5,712 nt of DNA from Armatimonadota bacterium. GTDB taxonomy: Bacteria > Armatimonadota > UBA10988 > DTZQ01. The stretch covers positions 1-5,712 of the forward strand of contig DTZQ01000330.1 in the NCBI GenBank assembly GCA_012961305.1, given 5' to 3'. The notes under the pieces are model-generated. The model saw only the letters and a list, made by a program, of their open reading frames with translations, did not search any database and was not told the origin of the DNA. Of the stretch, positions 1 through 5,712 are shown piece by piece (positions within the stretch are counted from its first letter, which is position 1; each line of letters opens with the position of its first letter). A program made the position numbers and the translations under genes.

Positions 1-2076
1 CGGCAGGGTGAACCAAAAGGTGCTGCCCTGGCTCACTTCGCTTTCCACGCCGATTTCCCCTCCTTGGGCCTCCACCGCCAGTCGGCAGAAGTACAAGCCC
101 AAGCCGGTGGAAGAATTTTTCATGCCCGGCTGGACTTGACCGAACTTGGTGAAAATCCGCTCCAGGAACTCGGCGGGTATGCCAGGGCCGGTGTCCTGCA
201 CCCAGACCTGGGCGAACTTCCCCTTCCGCCGCACGCCCACGGTGATAAGGCCCTTATGGCCCTCCGGGTCCACGGGCTCCTTCCGTGGCCGGGTGTATTT
301 CACCGCATTGTGCAGGAGGTTCATCAGCACGCGCCGGACCGCAATTTCGTTGGCTCGCACGTGGAGGTCCTCGCTCTCCGGTGCTTCCCTCATCAGCACC
401 CCTTCCTTCAGGGTGGGACGGCACCAGCACACCAATTCCCCGATTAGGGGCCGGAGGGCTACCACCTGCTGCTGGGTATAGACCTTACCCGCTTCCAACC
501 GCTGCGCATCCAGAATGCTCCCCACCAACTCCTGCAGCCAGCGGCACTGGTGCCACGCCCGGTTCAGAAACTCCACCTGGTCTTTGGGTTGAGCGGAGGG
601 GTCAGTTACCAACTTCAACGTGTGCCCAATGGCCGACAGGGGCCCGCGCAGGTCGTGGACGATGAGCCCTATCAGGTTTTCCCGCATCGCTTCCTCTTCC
701 CGCAGGCGCTGGTTCAGCCGCTTGACCGCCAACAGTGTCCGCAGCCAGGTTTCGCTGCCCACGCGTTCGCAGGCCGCCTGGAACCGTTCGGCCATCCGCT
801 GGGCTGCCAGGTCCCGGGCTCGGTCCATGGCCTCCACCAGGTAGGGCACGGCCTCTTCCAGGAGTCCCTGGCGCAGCAGGGTCAGTGCACACTCGAACAG
901 AGCCTTGGCCAGCCGTCCCCATTGCTTAAGCGTGCGAAAGGTAGCAATGGCCCGGTCGAAGCACTCCCGGGCTCGCCCGAAGTTGAACCGCCCGGCTTCA
1001 ATCATCCCCTCCTGCAGGTCCAGATGGGCAGCAATGAAGGGCGCTGGCGGTGCTCCGAACTTCTCTCGCGCCTGGCGGTGGCTGGTCAGCGCGTCCTCGT
1101 AGTTTCCCTCGACCAGATGCAACAGAGCCCAGGTATAGGAGGTATTGGCCTGGGCGAAAGGGTCGCGCCTACAGCCTGCCAGGTTGTCCGCCTCCCTGAG
1201 GCACCGACGAGCCTCTCCAGTCTCTCCCTGCCCCAGAAGGGCCTCTGCCAGGTCGTTGAGGGCGATGAGTTGGCCCCTTTCGTCGTTCAGTTCGCGGCTG
1301 AGGGCCAGGTCCCGCTCCAAGAACTCGCGGGCTTTCTCAAACTCCTCCCACTGCAGATACAAGCGGCCAAGGTTGCCCGCGGTCATGGCCAAGCCGGGTT
1401 GGTCACCGAAGGCGGTCTTGTGGGCGAAACTCCGTTGGAAGTGAAAAATCGCCTCCTCGAAGTTCCCCTGGTCGAGGAAGACCATGCCCAGGGTGTCCTC
1501 CACCCGGGCCGCGCCCAGGCGGTCGCCCACCATCTCGTAGTGGTCTCGGGCCTCTACCAGCGCCTCCAGGGCCTCCTCCGGCGTCCCCCGCCGCCGATGG
1601 ATTAACCCCAAAACGTGGGCCAGTTCGGCCGTTAGAGCCGCCAGGGACAGGGCTTCACACTGCGACCGCAGAGCCTCGGCCTCCTGCAAGGCTGTTTCGT
1701 ATTCCCCCTCCTCGCAGCGGGCGAAAACCTGCGCGATTTGGGCGCGGCACTGTAAATGCTCACGCCCTTTCTCGTCCCGCATTTCCTCCGCAGCCTGCTG
1801 GGCCTGGGTCAGGTGTCTACGGGCGGCTTTCAGTCGGCGCTGATGCAAGGCCGCATAACCGTGGCTCAGGGCGATGAGCGCCTGGGCCTCGGCCTTTTCA
1901 ATTTGGCACTCCTGCTGTAACTGCCGCCAGGCTCGCTCTACCTCCTCCGCTGAAGTCGGCTGCTCCCCAGCCTGTTCCAAGGCGTAGCGCACCTCCCGCA
2001 GCACCCGGTCTTTCTCCCGCCGGGTGTCCGCCCCTGCATACTGCCTACACAACGCAACGACCGAGGGTTCTTTCAT
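1..2076 (-). CDS. TPR-repeat sensor histidine kinase (C-terminal tip cut by window edge)
   Basis: This frame stays open for 692 codons from the ATG at 2076 to base 1. Residues about 60-420 form some eight or nine helix-turn-helix units of TPR type; the clearest are 189-222 (TLGMVFLDQGNFEEAI), 229-262 (NLGRLYLQWEEFEKAREFL) and 269-302. A helical linker (about 443-470) leads into a HisKA domain with the H-box HDLRGPL, whose His474 is the expected autophosphorylated residue. The HATPase_c domain has an N-box (NLLHNAVKYT, Asn590), a G1 box (DTGPGIP, Asp628), an F-box (IFTKFGQ) and a G2 box (STGLGLY, 656-662). All motifs needed for activity are present. The final GSTFWFTLP is typical of the end of this domain, so probably only a few residues are missing. 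No membrane segment, signal peptide, PAS, GAF or receiver domain is seen, so the kinase should be cytoplasmic, with the TPR array as its sensing or docking part. The start is supported by a strong ribosome binding site. It lies 36 bases after the transglutaminase-like gene and is probably in the same operon. No cognate response regulator is in view. The histidine kinase call is very secure; the stimulus is unknown. Confidence 0.95.
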   Translation of the reverse strand, partial: MKEPSVVALCRQYAGADTRREKDRVLREVRYALEQAGEQPTSAEEVERAWRQLQQECQIEKAEAQALIALSHGYAALHQRRLKAARRHLTQAQQAAEEMRDEKGREHLQCRAQIAQVFARCEEGEYETALQEAEALRSQCEALSLAALTAELAHVLGLIHRRRGTPEEALEALVEARDHYEMVGDRLGAARVEDTLGMVFLDQGNFEEAIFHFQRSFAHKTAFGDQPGLAMTAGNLGRLYLQWEEFEKAREFLERDLALSRELNDERGQLIALNDLAEALLGQGETGEARRCLREADNLAGCRRDPFAQANTSYTWALLHLVEGNYEDALTSHRQAREKFGAPPAPFIAAHLDLQEGMIEAGRFNFGRARECFDRAIATFRTLKQWGRLAKALFECALTLLRQGLLEEAVPYLVEAMDRARDLAAQRMAERFQAACERVGSETWLRTLLAVKRLNQRLREEEAMRENLIGLIVHDLRGPLSAIGHTLKLVTDPSAQPKDQVEFLNRAWHQCRWLQELVGSILDAQRLEAGKVYTQQQVVALRPLIGELVCWCRPTLKEGVLMREAPESEDLHVRANEIAVRRVLMNLLHNAVKYTRPRKEPVDPEGHKGLITVGVRRKGKFAQVWVQDTGPGIPAEFLERIFTKFGQVQPGMKNSSTGLGLYFCRLAVEAQGGEIGVESEVSQGSTFWFTLP

Positions 2077-2080
2077 GATA

Positions 2081-2090
2081 CCTCCTCCCT
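2081..2090 (-). promoter_or_regulatory. Ribosome binding site of the histidine kinase gene
   Basis: On the minus strand this reads AGGGAGGAGG. The GGGAGG part sits 7 bases and the AGGAGG part 4 bases before the ATG at 2076. It is a near-ideal Shine-Dalgarno sequence in the 36-base gap after the transglutaminase-like gene, and it fixes the kinase start. No promoter-like or terminator-like element is evident in the same gap. Confidence 0.85.
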
Positions 2091-2112
2091 TCGGGCCAAC
2101 TTCCGGCAGCGT

Positions 2113-3366
2113 TCACTCTGGAGCCGGCACGGGCAGGGCCAAGGGCATCGGGGTGACGCGGGTGACGTCCTCAAAGGGCATCACGCCGATGCTCCACCCC
2201 CACTCCCCTGATTCGGCTGAGGTAACACCCGCCGGCGGGGTGGCTTCGCAATAGAAATAGCGCTTGCCTTCAAAGAGGTAGAACTGCAACTCAGCCGGCA
2301 TATCGTCCGCGCCCGCTATCCCCACCGCCACATGGCCCGGCCCCTCAGCAAAGTCAATGCCCAACAGAATCACGTCCAAGCCCAACAACCGCAGCAGCGT
2401 TCCCGCCAGCAAAGCGTGGCATTCGCAGTCGCCCTCCCGGTCCCACAGCATCTCCACCGGGTAGCGGGGATATTCCTCCACGCCTTTAGTATCCCGGTCG
2501 TAAGCGTAGCGGAACTGAGCAGTAAAGGCCAGCACATTGCACGCCTGTTGGAAGCGGGAATACCCGTACACTTCGTGGATTTCCTTTAATTTGGCGGCTA
2601 CCATGACCACCTCTGGGGAGGTGAAATCTTCGATGGCGATGCGAGCATAGTCGTACATAGTGTGCACAGTGTGGTCTTTCTCCAAAGCGGCCTGATAATG
2701 GCTCTCATCGAAGGGAATGGTAAATCGGAAATGCTGTGTCGGGGACGGGGTGAGATAGGGATGTTCCTTGAAGAACCAATGGTACTCGATTTTGACCACC
2801 CCGTTGCCTTCCGGTTGAGCAAAGAGTTCTTCCAACTCCTCACTGCTGTAAGGCAACAGCGTTTCCTCCTGGCGGGGGAAACGGGGCAGGGCTCGACTGC
2901 CCAGGACCAGGCTCAGGACAATGCCTCCGGCCAACACCGCTTCCACGGAGGCCTCCCTTCTCAACAGGAAGCTTATCACCGCCAATATCGGAGCGCCCAG
3001 AAACAGCCAGCGCTCTATCCTTTGCAGGCTGGTACAGTCGCTGAGGGCCAGCAACATTTCCCGCAAGGGACGCTCGCGCTCACCGGCCCGCTGGAGGTAG
3101 AGGGAGATGAGCAACCACAGCAGCAGTACCAGCAAAACCCAAAGGCCCAGTACGACTTCGGCGAAAGTCAAGTCTATGGGAGAGAACTTACTTAACTCCG
3201 CCAGCCAGCGGGGGAAGGGGGGCCGACCGGCCAGCAGAAATTGCAGGAGGGGAGCCAAGGGCACCAGGAAAAGCAGGCCCGCCCAGAGCACCAGGGCCAG
3301 CACGAACGGCGAAGGCTGCAGGCCCTCGGGATAGACGATGGAGCGCAACAATTTACCCTCCCTCAT
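2113..3366 (-). CDS. Membrane-anchored transglutaminase-like (cysteine protease fold) protein
   Basis: The protein is 417 residues when started at the ATG at 3366. A GTG nine bases upstream (3375) is in frame but falls inside the GGAGGT ribosome binding site, so the ATG is preferred. Four hydrophobic segments are visible at about 20-47, 68-92, 119-135 and 141-157. They are followed by a soluble C-terminal region. Its core matches the transglutaminase-like superfamily: an ARIAIEDFTSPEVVMVAAKL helix region, then EEYPRYPVEMLWDREGDCEC with the putative catalytic Cys314, then GPGHVAVGI with His345. A final strand FYCEATPP has Glu374 where classical members have Asp. The family uses a Cys-His-Asp/Glu arrangement for acyl transfer, deamidation or peptide hydrolysis; the actual reaction and substrate here cannot be read from sequence. 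Arg-rich segments at both membrane-flanking ends and in the loop at about 93-118 suggest both termini are cytoplasmic, which would put the enzyme domain inside the cell (inference). The gene overlaps the upstream gene by 14 bases and precedes the histidine kinase gene by 36 bases, suggesting coupled expression. Confidence 0.88.
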   Translation of the reverse strand: MREGKLLRSIVYPEGLQPSPFVLALVLWAGLLFLVPLAPLLQFLLAGRPPFPRWLAELSKFSPIDLTFAEVVLGLWVLLVLLLWLLISLYLQRAGERERPLREMLLALSDCTSLQRIERWLFLGAPILAVISFLLRREASVEAVLAGGIVLSLVLGSRALPRFPRQEETLLPYSSEELEELFAQPEGNGVVKIEYHWFFKEHPYLTPSPTQHFRFTIPFDESHYQAALEKDHTVHTMYDYARIAIEDFTSPEVVMVAAKLKEIHEVYGYSRFQQACNVLAFTAQFRYAYDRDTKGVEEYPRYPVEMLWDREGDCECHALLAGTLLRLLGLDVILLGIDFAEGPGHVAVGIAGADDMPAELQFYLFEGKRYFYCEATPPAGVTSAESGEWGWSIGVMPFEDVTRVTPMPLALPVPAPE

Positions 3367-5662
3367 CGGTATCACCTCCCTGCAAAGTGGTAGCCTCCTC
3401 CCCGCTTTCGAGAGGGGAGTGTGACAACCTCTGCTGGCAAAGGGTGCCCAACATCCCTGGCACGAAGAGGAGTTGGCTCTCCGGAAGAGTTTCCGGATGG
3501 CTGGCCGTGGCGTTCGTGCTCAATTCCTCCTCCTCCAGCGGAAGCACTTGGTAGGTAAGGCACCCGGCGGGAGAAACACTCCACAACAGGCGCTTGGCCT
3601 GTTCGTGCATCCGATGGATTTCCTGCTGTAGCCACTCCGCTCGGGCCTGCGACTGGGGTAAGCGTTTTTGCAGGTAATACTCCAGCGACCGCTGATGTGA
3701 GGTGAAGAGCCGTTCCCACAGCAGGATTCGCGCCTGCTGCACCCCTTGGGCGAGGAAGTCCTCCCGCCCCAGGGCCTGGGTCAGAGCCTGGAACTGGCAA
3801 CAGTGCAGGGATGCCAAGAGGTTTTGCAGCCAGGGTTTGAGGTCCCGCCCCCGCCAGAGGTCGTCAGCCACCGACTCTAACTCCCCTCTCTCGGTGACCA
3901 CGGGGCGCACCACCACCGATTGGGGAGGAGCGAAGGCCGCAAACCCCTTCTGGGCTTCCTCTACGGCCTGCTGGAGTTGCTGCTGGAGTTGTTCCACCGT
4001 TTGCTCTGCCTTCTCTATTTGCTCTAATAGGTGCAAACGCAGTTTCCGTAGAATCAGAATGCCCTCGCAGCGCAGCACGGCGGCATATTTGGCCGCAATG
4101 GCCGCCAAGTAGGCGTCCCGGGCGGCGAAGACCTTTTGTTCCCCCGCCCGCCAGAAGGCAACCCCGCTCCAGGCTACCATAAGGGCGAGCAGAAAGCCAA
4201 CGGCTCCCCCGGCGGCGACAAATTTCCAACCCTGGTCCCCCAGCCCGCGGACGGCGGCAAAAGTGGTGTAGAGCAGCATGAGCACCAAGAGGCCGTAGCG
4301 GACCAGGGTGGCCCAGCCGCTGGGCATTTTCTGCAAAGCCACTTCCAGAGCCTGGCGGCGGGCCGCCAGGTTTGGGTCGGGCACCCCCAGAACCAAGTTC
4401 GGGGCCGCGCAGCGCCAATTCTCTACGATGTCCCGAACCCGCTGCAAGCCCTCCTGAGCCAGGGCAATCAGGCCTCGTCCCTCCTGGACGGCAGCATCCA
4501 ACAGTGCGTGCAGGATTTCCCGCAGGTGGTTGGCCGTTTCCTGAGCGTTCTGCCGCATCTGCTCCCGCCAGCGAGCCACCTGTACCCGTCCCAGGGCCGC
4601 GTCATAACTGGCAATGTGCTCCGCCCACTCCTGCCAGGGAAGTTGGCTCAACTCCACCTCCACCTGCCCCCTCAGCGGTTGCAGAACAAACGACTGCTCT
4701 GGGCTCAATTCCACCGGCACCTGGGTGAAGAGATTCTGCCAGCAGGTTGGCTCGCCGAAGGTCTCGTCGAGCCGCAGAGGTTCCAGGAAGCGCTCCAGCG
4801 TCAGTTCCGGGTGGCCGTAGGTGAGACTCAACAGTTCCTTAGTGAATAGGTGACTGAGGGCCCGTTCGATTTCCGGCAGGGGGACGATGAGCACGCTGAA
4901 ACCGTAAGTGAAACGGTTGATTTGGGACTCCGCTACTTGAGCGGCTGGCGGAAAGAACCAGTGGTCAAGGCCCTGGGTGGGCAAGAGAGCGGTGAACAGC
5001 AAGAAGGGCAGCACCAAACGCACTTCTTCCGAGCCCAAACTGCTGCCGTCGGAGCGCCATCGGTCCAAGAGCACCAGCCCCAGAGGGGTCAACTGTTCGG
5101 AGGCCCTGTCCCGAAGCCAGACAGCCAAAGGAAAGGGCAAAGTGGCCTTTTCCTCCCCTGCCAAAGCAACAGCCAACAGGCGCACCGGGAGCCGCTGGCG
5201 AACCTGACCGATAGCCTCCTGCAAGGCTTGCAAGGCCCGTTGGACTACCTCGGCCTCAGATTGGCCGTCCACCAACAGTAGGACGCGGATTTGCAACATC
5301 CCGCCGGCCACCTCCGGCTCAATATTGGCCTGGCGCGCGGCCTCCAAGTTCCGCTCCGTGACCACCTCTTCCAACCACTGGACCAGTTGGGAGGCGGATG
5401 TTCCCTCCACTGTGTCCCCCGGGCCGCCCGGCGGAGCCTCGGCGGACGGAGAGCCTACGGCGGTCAGTTCCGGCATCCAGAGGCCCAAACGGAGAAGGGG
5501 CAGCAGGCCGGGGACGTAAGTTTCCACCAGGGCGTAGAGCCGTTCCAGAAACGGTTGCAGGCCCTCGCCAACCCCCAAGACTAAAGTGGGCGAAGCATAG
5601 ACCATCTCTCTCACAAAATTCAAAAAGCCTTTGTGGTAAAAATCGTCTCCAAGCAGTATCAT
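3353..5662 (-). CDS. Large membrane protein with a degenerate tubulin/FtsZ-like N-terminal region and a C-terminal coiled coil
   Basis: The protein is 769 residues, and I do not recognise a named family with certainty. Residues 25-60 (PTLVLGVGEGLQPFLERL and onward) look like the first strand and helix of the bacterial Tubulin_2/FtsZ-like fold, where GlGGTG would be expected. A low-complexity linker follows (70-90). Residues 124-170 form a second strand-helix-strand unit (VLLLVDGQSEAEVV) at the place of the GTP-binding GGTGSG loop, which is absent. Residues 193-228 (PLGLVLLDRWRSDG) and 251-282 (FTYGFSVLIVPLPEIERAL) resemble later strands of the same fold. Helical residues 340-420 lead to two membrane segments (about 450-471 and 480-504) joined by a very short loop. 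A Gln-rich coiled coil (about 540-575) and a helical region follow, then an acidic Ser/Thr-rich tail (710-769). Both large parts should therefore face the same side, probably the cytoplasm. The start is uncertain. The ATG at 5662 has no clear ribosome binding site, the frame stays open to the window edge, and Met20 (5605), just before the tubulin-like region, is an alternative. The coding call is secure; the tubulin relationship is inference. Confidence 0.85.
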   Translation of the reverse strand: MILLGDDFYHKGFLNFVREMVYASPTLVLGVGEGLQPFLERLYALVETYVPGLLPLLRLGLWMPELTAVGSPSAEAPPGGPGDTVEGTSASQLVQWLEEVVTERNLEAARQANIEPEVAGGMLQIRVLLLVDGQSEAEVVQRALQALQEAIGQVRQRLPVRLLAVALAGEEKATLPFPLAVWLRDRASEQLTPLGLVLLDRWRSDGSSLGSEEVRLVLPFLLFTALLPTQGLDHWFFPPAAQVAESQINRFTYGFSVLIVPLPEIERALSHLFTKELLSLTYGHPELTLERFLEPLRLDETFGEPTCWQNLFTQVPVELSPEQSFVLQPLRGQVEVELSQLPWQEWAEHIASYDAALGRVQVARWREQMRQNAQETANHLREILHALLDAAVQEGRGLIALAQEGLQRVRDIVENWRCAAPNLVLGVPDPNLAARRQALEVALQKMPSGWATLVRYGLLVLMLLYTTFAAVRGLGDQGWKFVAAGGAVGFLLALMVAWSGVAFWRAGEQKVFAARDAYLAAIAAKYAAVLRCEGILILRKLRLHLLEQIEKAEQTVEQLQQQLQQAVEEAQKGFAAFAPPQSVVVRPVVTERGELESVADDLWRGRDLKPWLQNLLASLHCCQFQALTQALGREDFLAQGVQQARILLWERLFTSHQRSLEYYLQKRLPQSQARAEWLQQEIHRMHEQAKRLLWSVSPAGCLTYQVLPLEEEELSTNATASHPETLPESQLLFVPGMLGTLCQQRLSHSPLESGEEATTLQGGDTDEGG
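3371..3380 (-). promoter_or_regulatory. Ribosome binding site of the transglutaminase-like gene, inside the upstream coding region
   Basis: The minus strand reads GGGAGGTGAT, with GGAGG 8 bases before the ATG at 3366. The site lies within the last codons (GGDTDEGG) of the upstream gene, whose TAA is at 3355-3353. This decides the start at 3366 over the in-frame GTG at 3375 and suggests translational coupling between the two genes. Confidence 0.85.
3968..3991. repeat. Perfect 12-base tandem duplication in the coiled-coil coding region
   Basis: The plus strand has ctgctggagttg twice in direct tandem. On the coding (minus) strand it encodes QLQQQLQQ within the coiled coil of the 769-residue membrane protein. 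It keeps the frame and looks like a small slippage expansion of a Gln/Leu heptad-like segment. It is short, and no regulatory role is implied. Confidence 0.7.
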
Positions 5663-5712
5663 AGGGAATCTGATATGATGGTGCTTGGGATCTGTTCTCG
5701 CAAACCCATAGA
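5659..5712 (-). CDS. Possible C-terminal end of an upstream gene (ATGA overlap)
   Basis: From the right edge one minus-strand frame is open for 17 codons (SMGLREQIPSTIISDSL) and ends in a TGA at 5661-5659. That TGA overlaps the ATG at 5662 as ATGA, a common junction between co-translated genes. It would explain why the ATG at 5662 has no Shine-Dalgarno sequence. Against it, the stretch is short, at least one other frame is also open here, and its codons (ATA, TCA, CTA, CGA) are unlike those of the downstream genes. The region could instead be an AT-rich leader or promoter, or an N-terminal extension of the downstream gene. Confidence 0.25.
   Translation of the reverse strand, partial: SMGLREQIPSTIISDSL

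Noticed and set aside
550..1605. Plus-strand open frame of 351 codons
   Set aside because: It lies antisense to the TPR region of the histidine kinase. Its translation is rich in Gln, Pro and Leu with no recognisable domain, and the minus-strand frame encodes clear TPR and kinase motifs, so this is a high-GC shadow.
2077..2112. Possible terminator or promoter between the transglutaminase-like gene and the kinase gene
   Set aside because: The 36 bases show only a ribosome binding site, with no stable hairpin plus T-run and no convincing -35/-10 pair.
2662..3195. Plus-strand open frame of 177 codons
   Set aside because: It is antisense to the membrane segments of the transglutaminase-like gene; its Gln-rich translation is what the reverse complement of Leu codons (CTG) gives.
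4370..4401. Second 'PNLVLGV' segment (residues 421-427) resembling 'PTLVLGV' at residues 25-31 of the same protein, suggesting an internal domain duplication
   Set aside because: The similarity covers only about seven residues. What follows (PDPNLAARR) does not match, and a membrane segment starts soon after, so chance is more likely.
3864..4418. Minus-strand open frame of 184 codons, frame-shifted against the main gene
   Set aside because: It overlaps the well-supported 769-residue frame and has a Gly/Arg/Pro-rich shadow composition.
4136..4849. Plus-strand open frame of 237 codons
   Set aside because: It is antisense to the membrane and helical part of the 769-residue protein. Its composition is low-complexity and shows no domain or good ribosome binding site.
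5663..5712. A -35/-10 promoter pair on the minus strand (TTGCGA with TCATAT)
   Set aside because: The spacing (about 19 bases) and the match to consensus are both poor, so it is not supportable as a feature.

Overview
The window reads as one stretch of a single operon transcribed on the minus strand, so its biological order runs from right to left. Three genes fill it almost completely. (1) A 769-residue membrane protein (5662 down to 3353) has an N-terminal half that resembles the bacterial Tubulin_2/FtsZ-like superfamily but lacks the glycine-rich GTP-binding signatures. (2) A 417-residue membrane-anchored transglutaminase-like protein (3366 down to 2113) follows. (3) A soluble TPR-repeat sensor histidine kinase starts at 2076 and runs off the left edge, only a few residues short of the expected end of its ATPase domain.

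The genes are tightly packed. Genes 1 and 2 overlap by 14 bases, and the ribosome binding site of gene 2 lies inside the last codons of gene 1. Genes 2 and 3 are separated by 36 bases that hold a strong Shine-Dalgarno sequence. No terminator or internal promoter is evident between them, so co-transcription is likely. The last 50 bases at the right edge are relatively AT-rich. They may hold the tail of another upstream gene whose TGA overlaps the ATG of gene 1, or they may be a leader region.

The organism is a GC-rich bacterium (roughly 58-60% by eye) that uses strong GGAGG-type ribosome binding sites. The TPR-fused histidine kinase, the large membrane-associated tubulin-like protein and the transglutaminase with a 'YPRYPVE...GDCE' core remind me of Chloroflexota (Anaerolineae-like) genomes. 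This is an impression from protein style, not a demonstrated assignment.

The working model is inference. A membrane-bound, probably non-GTP-binding tubulin-like protein with a coiled coil acts with a membrane-anchored cysteine transglutaminase/protease-fold enzyme, and a cytoplasmic TPR histidine kinase reports on or controls the assembly. I do not recognise this trio as a named system. The most valuable checks are a structure prediction of residues 20-290 of the 769-residue protein and a look at the genes just outside both edges, for a canonical Tubulin_2 GTPase upstream and a response regulator downstream. There are no RNA genes, mobile elements, CRISPR arrays or gene-free stretches above 300 bases.
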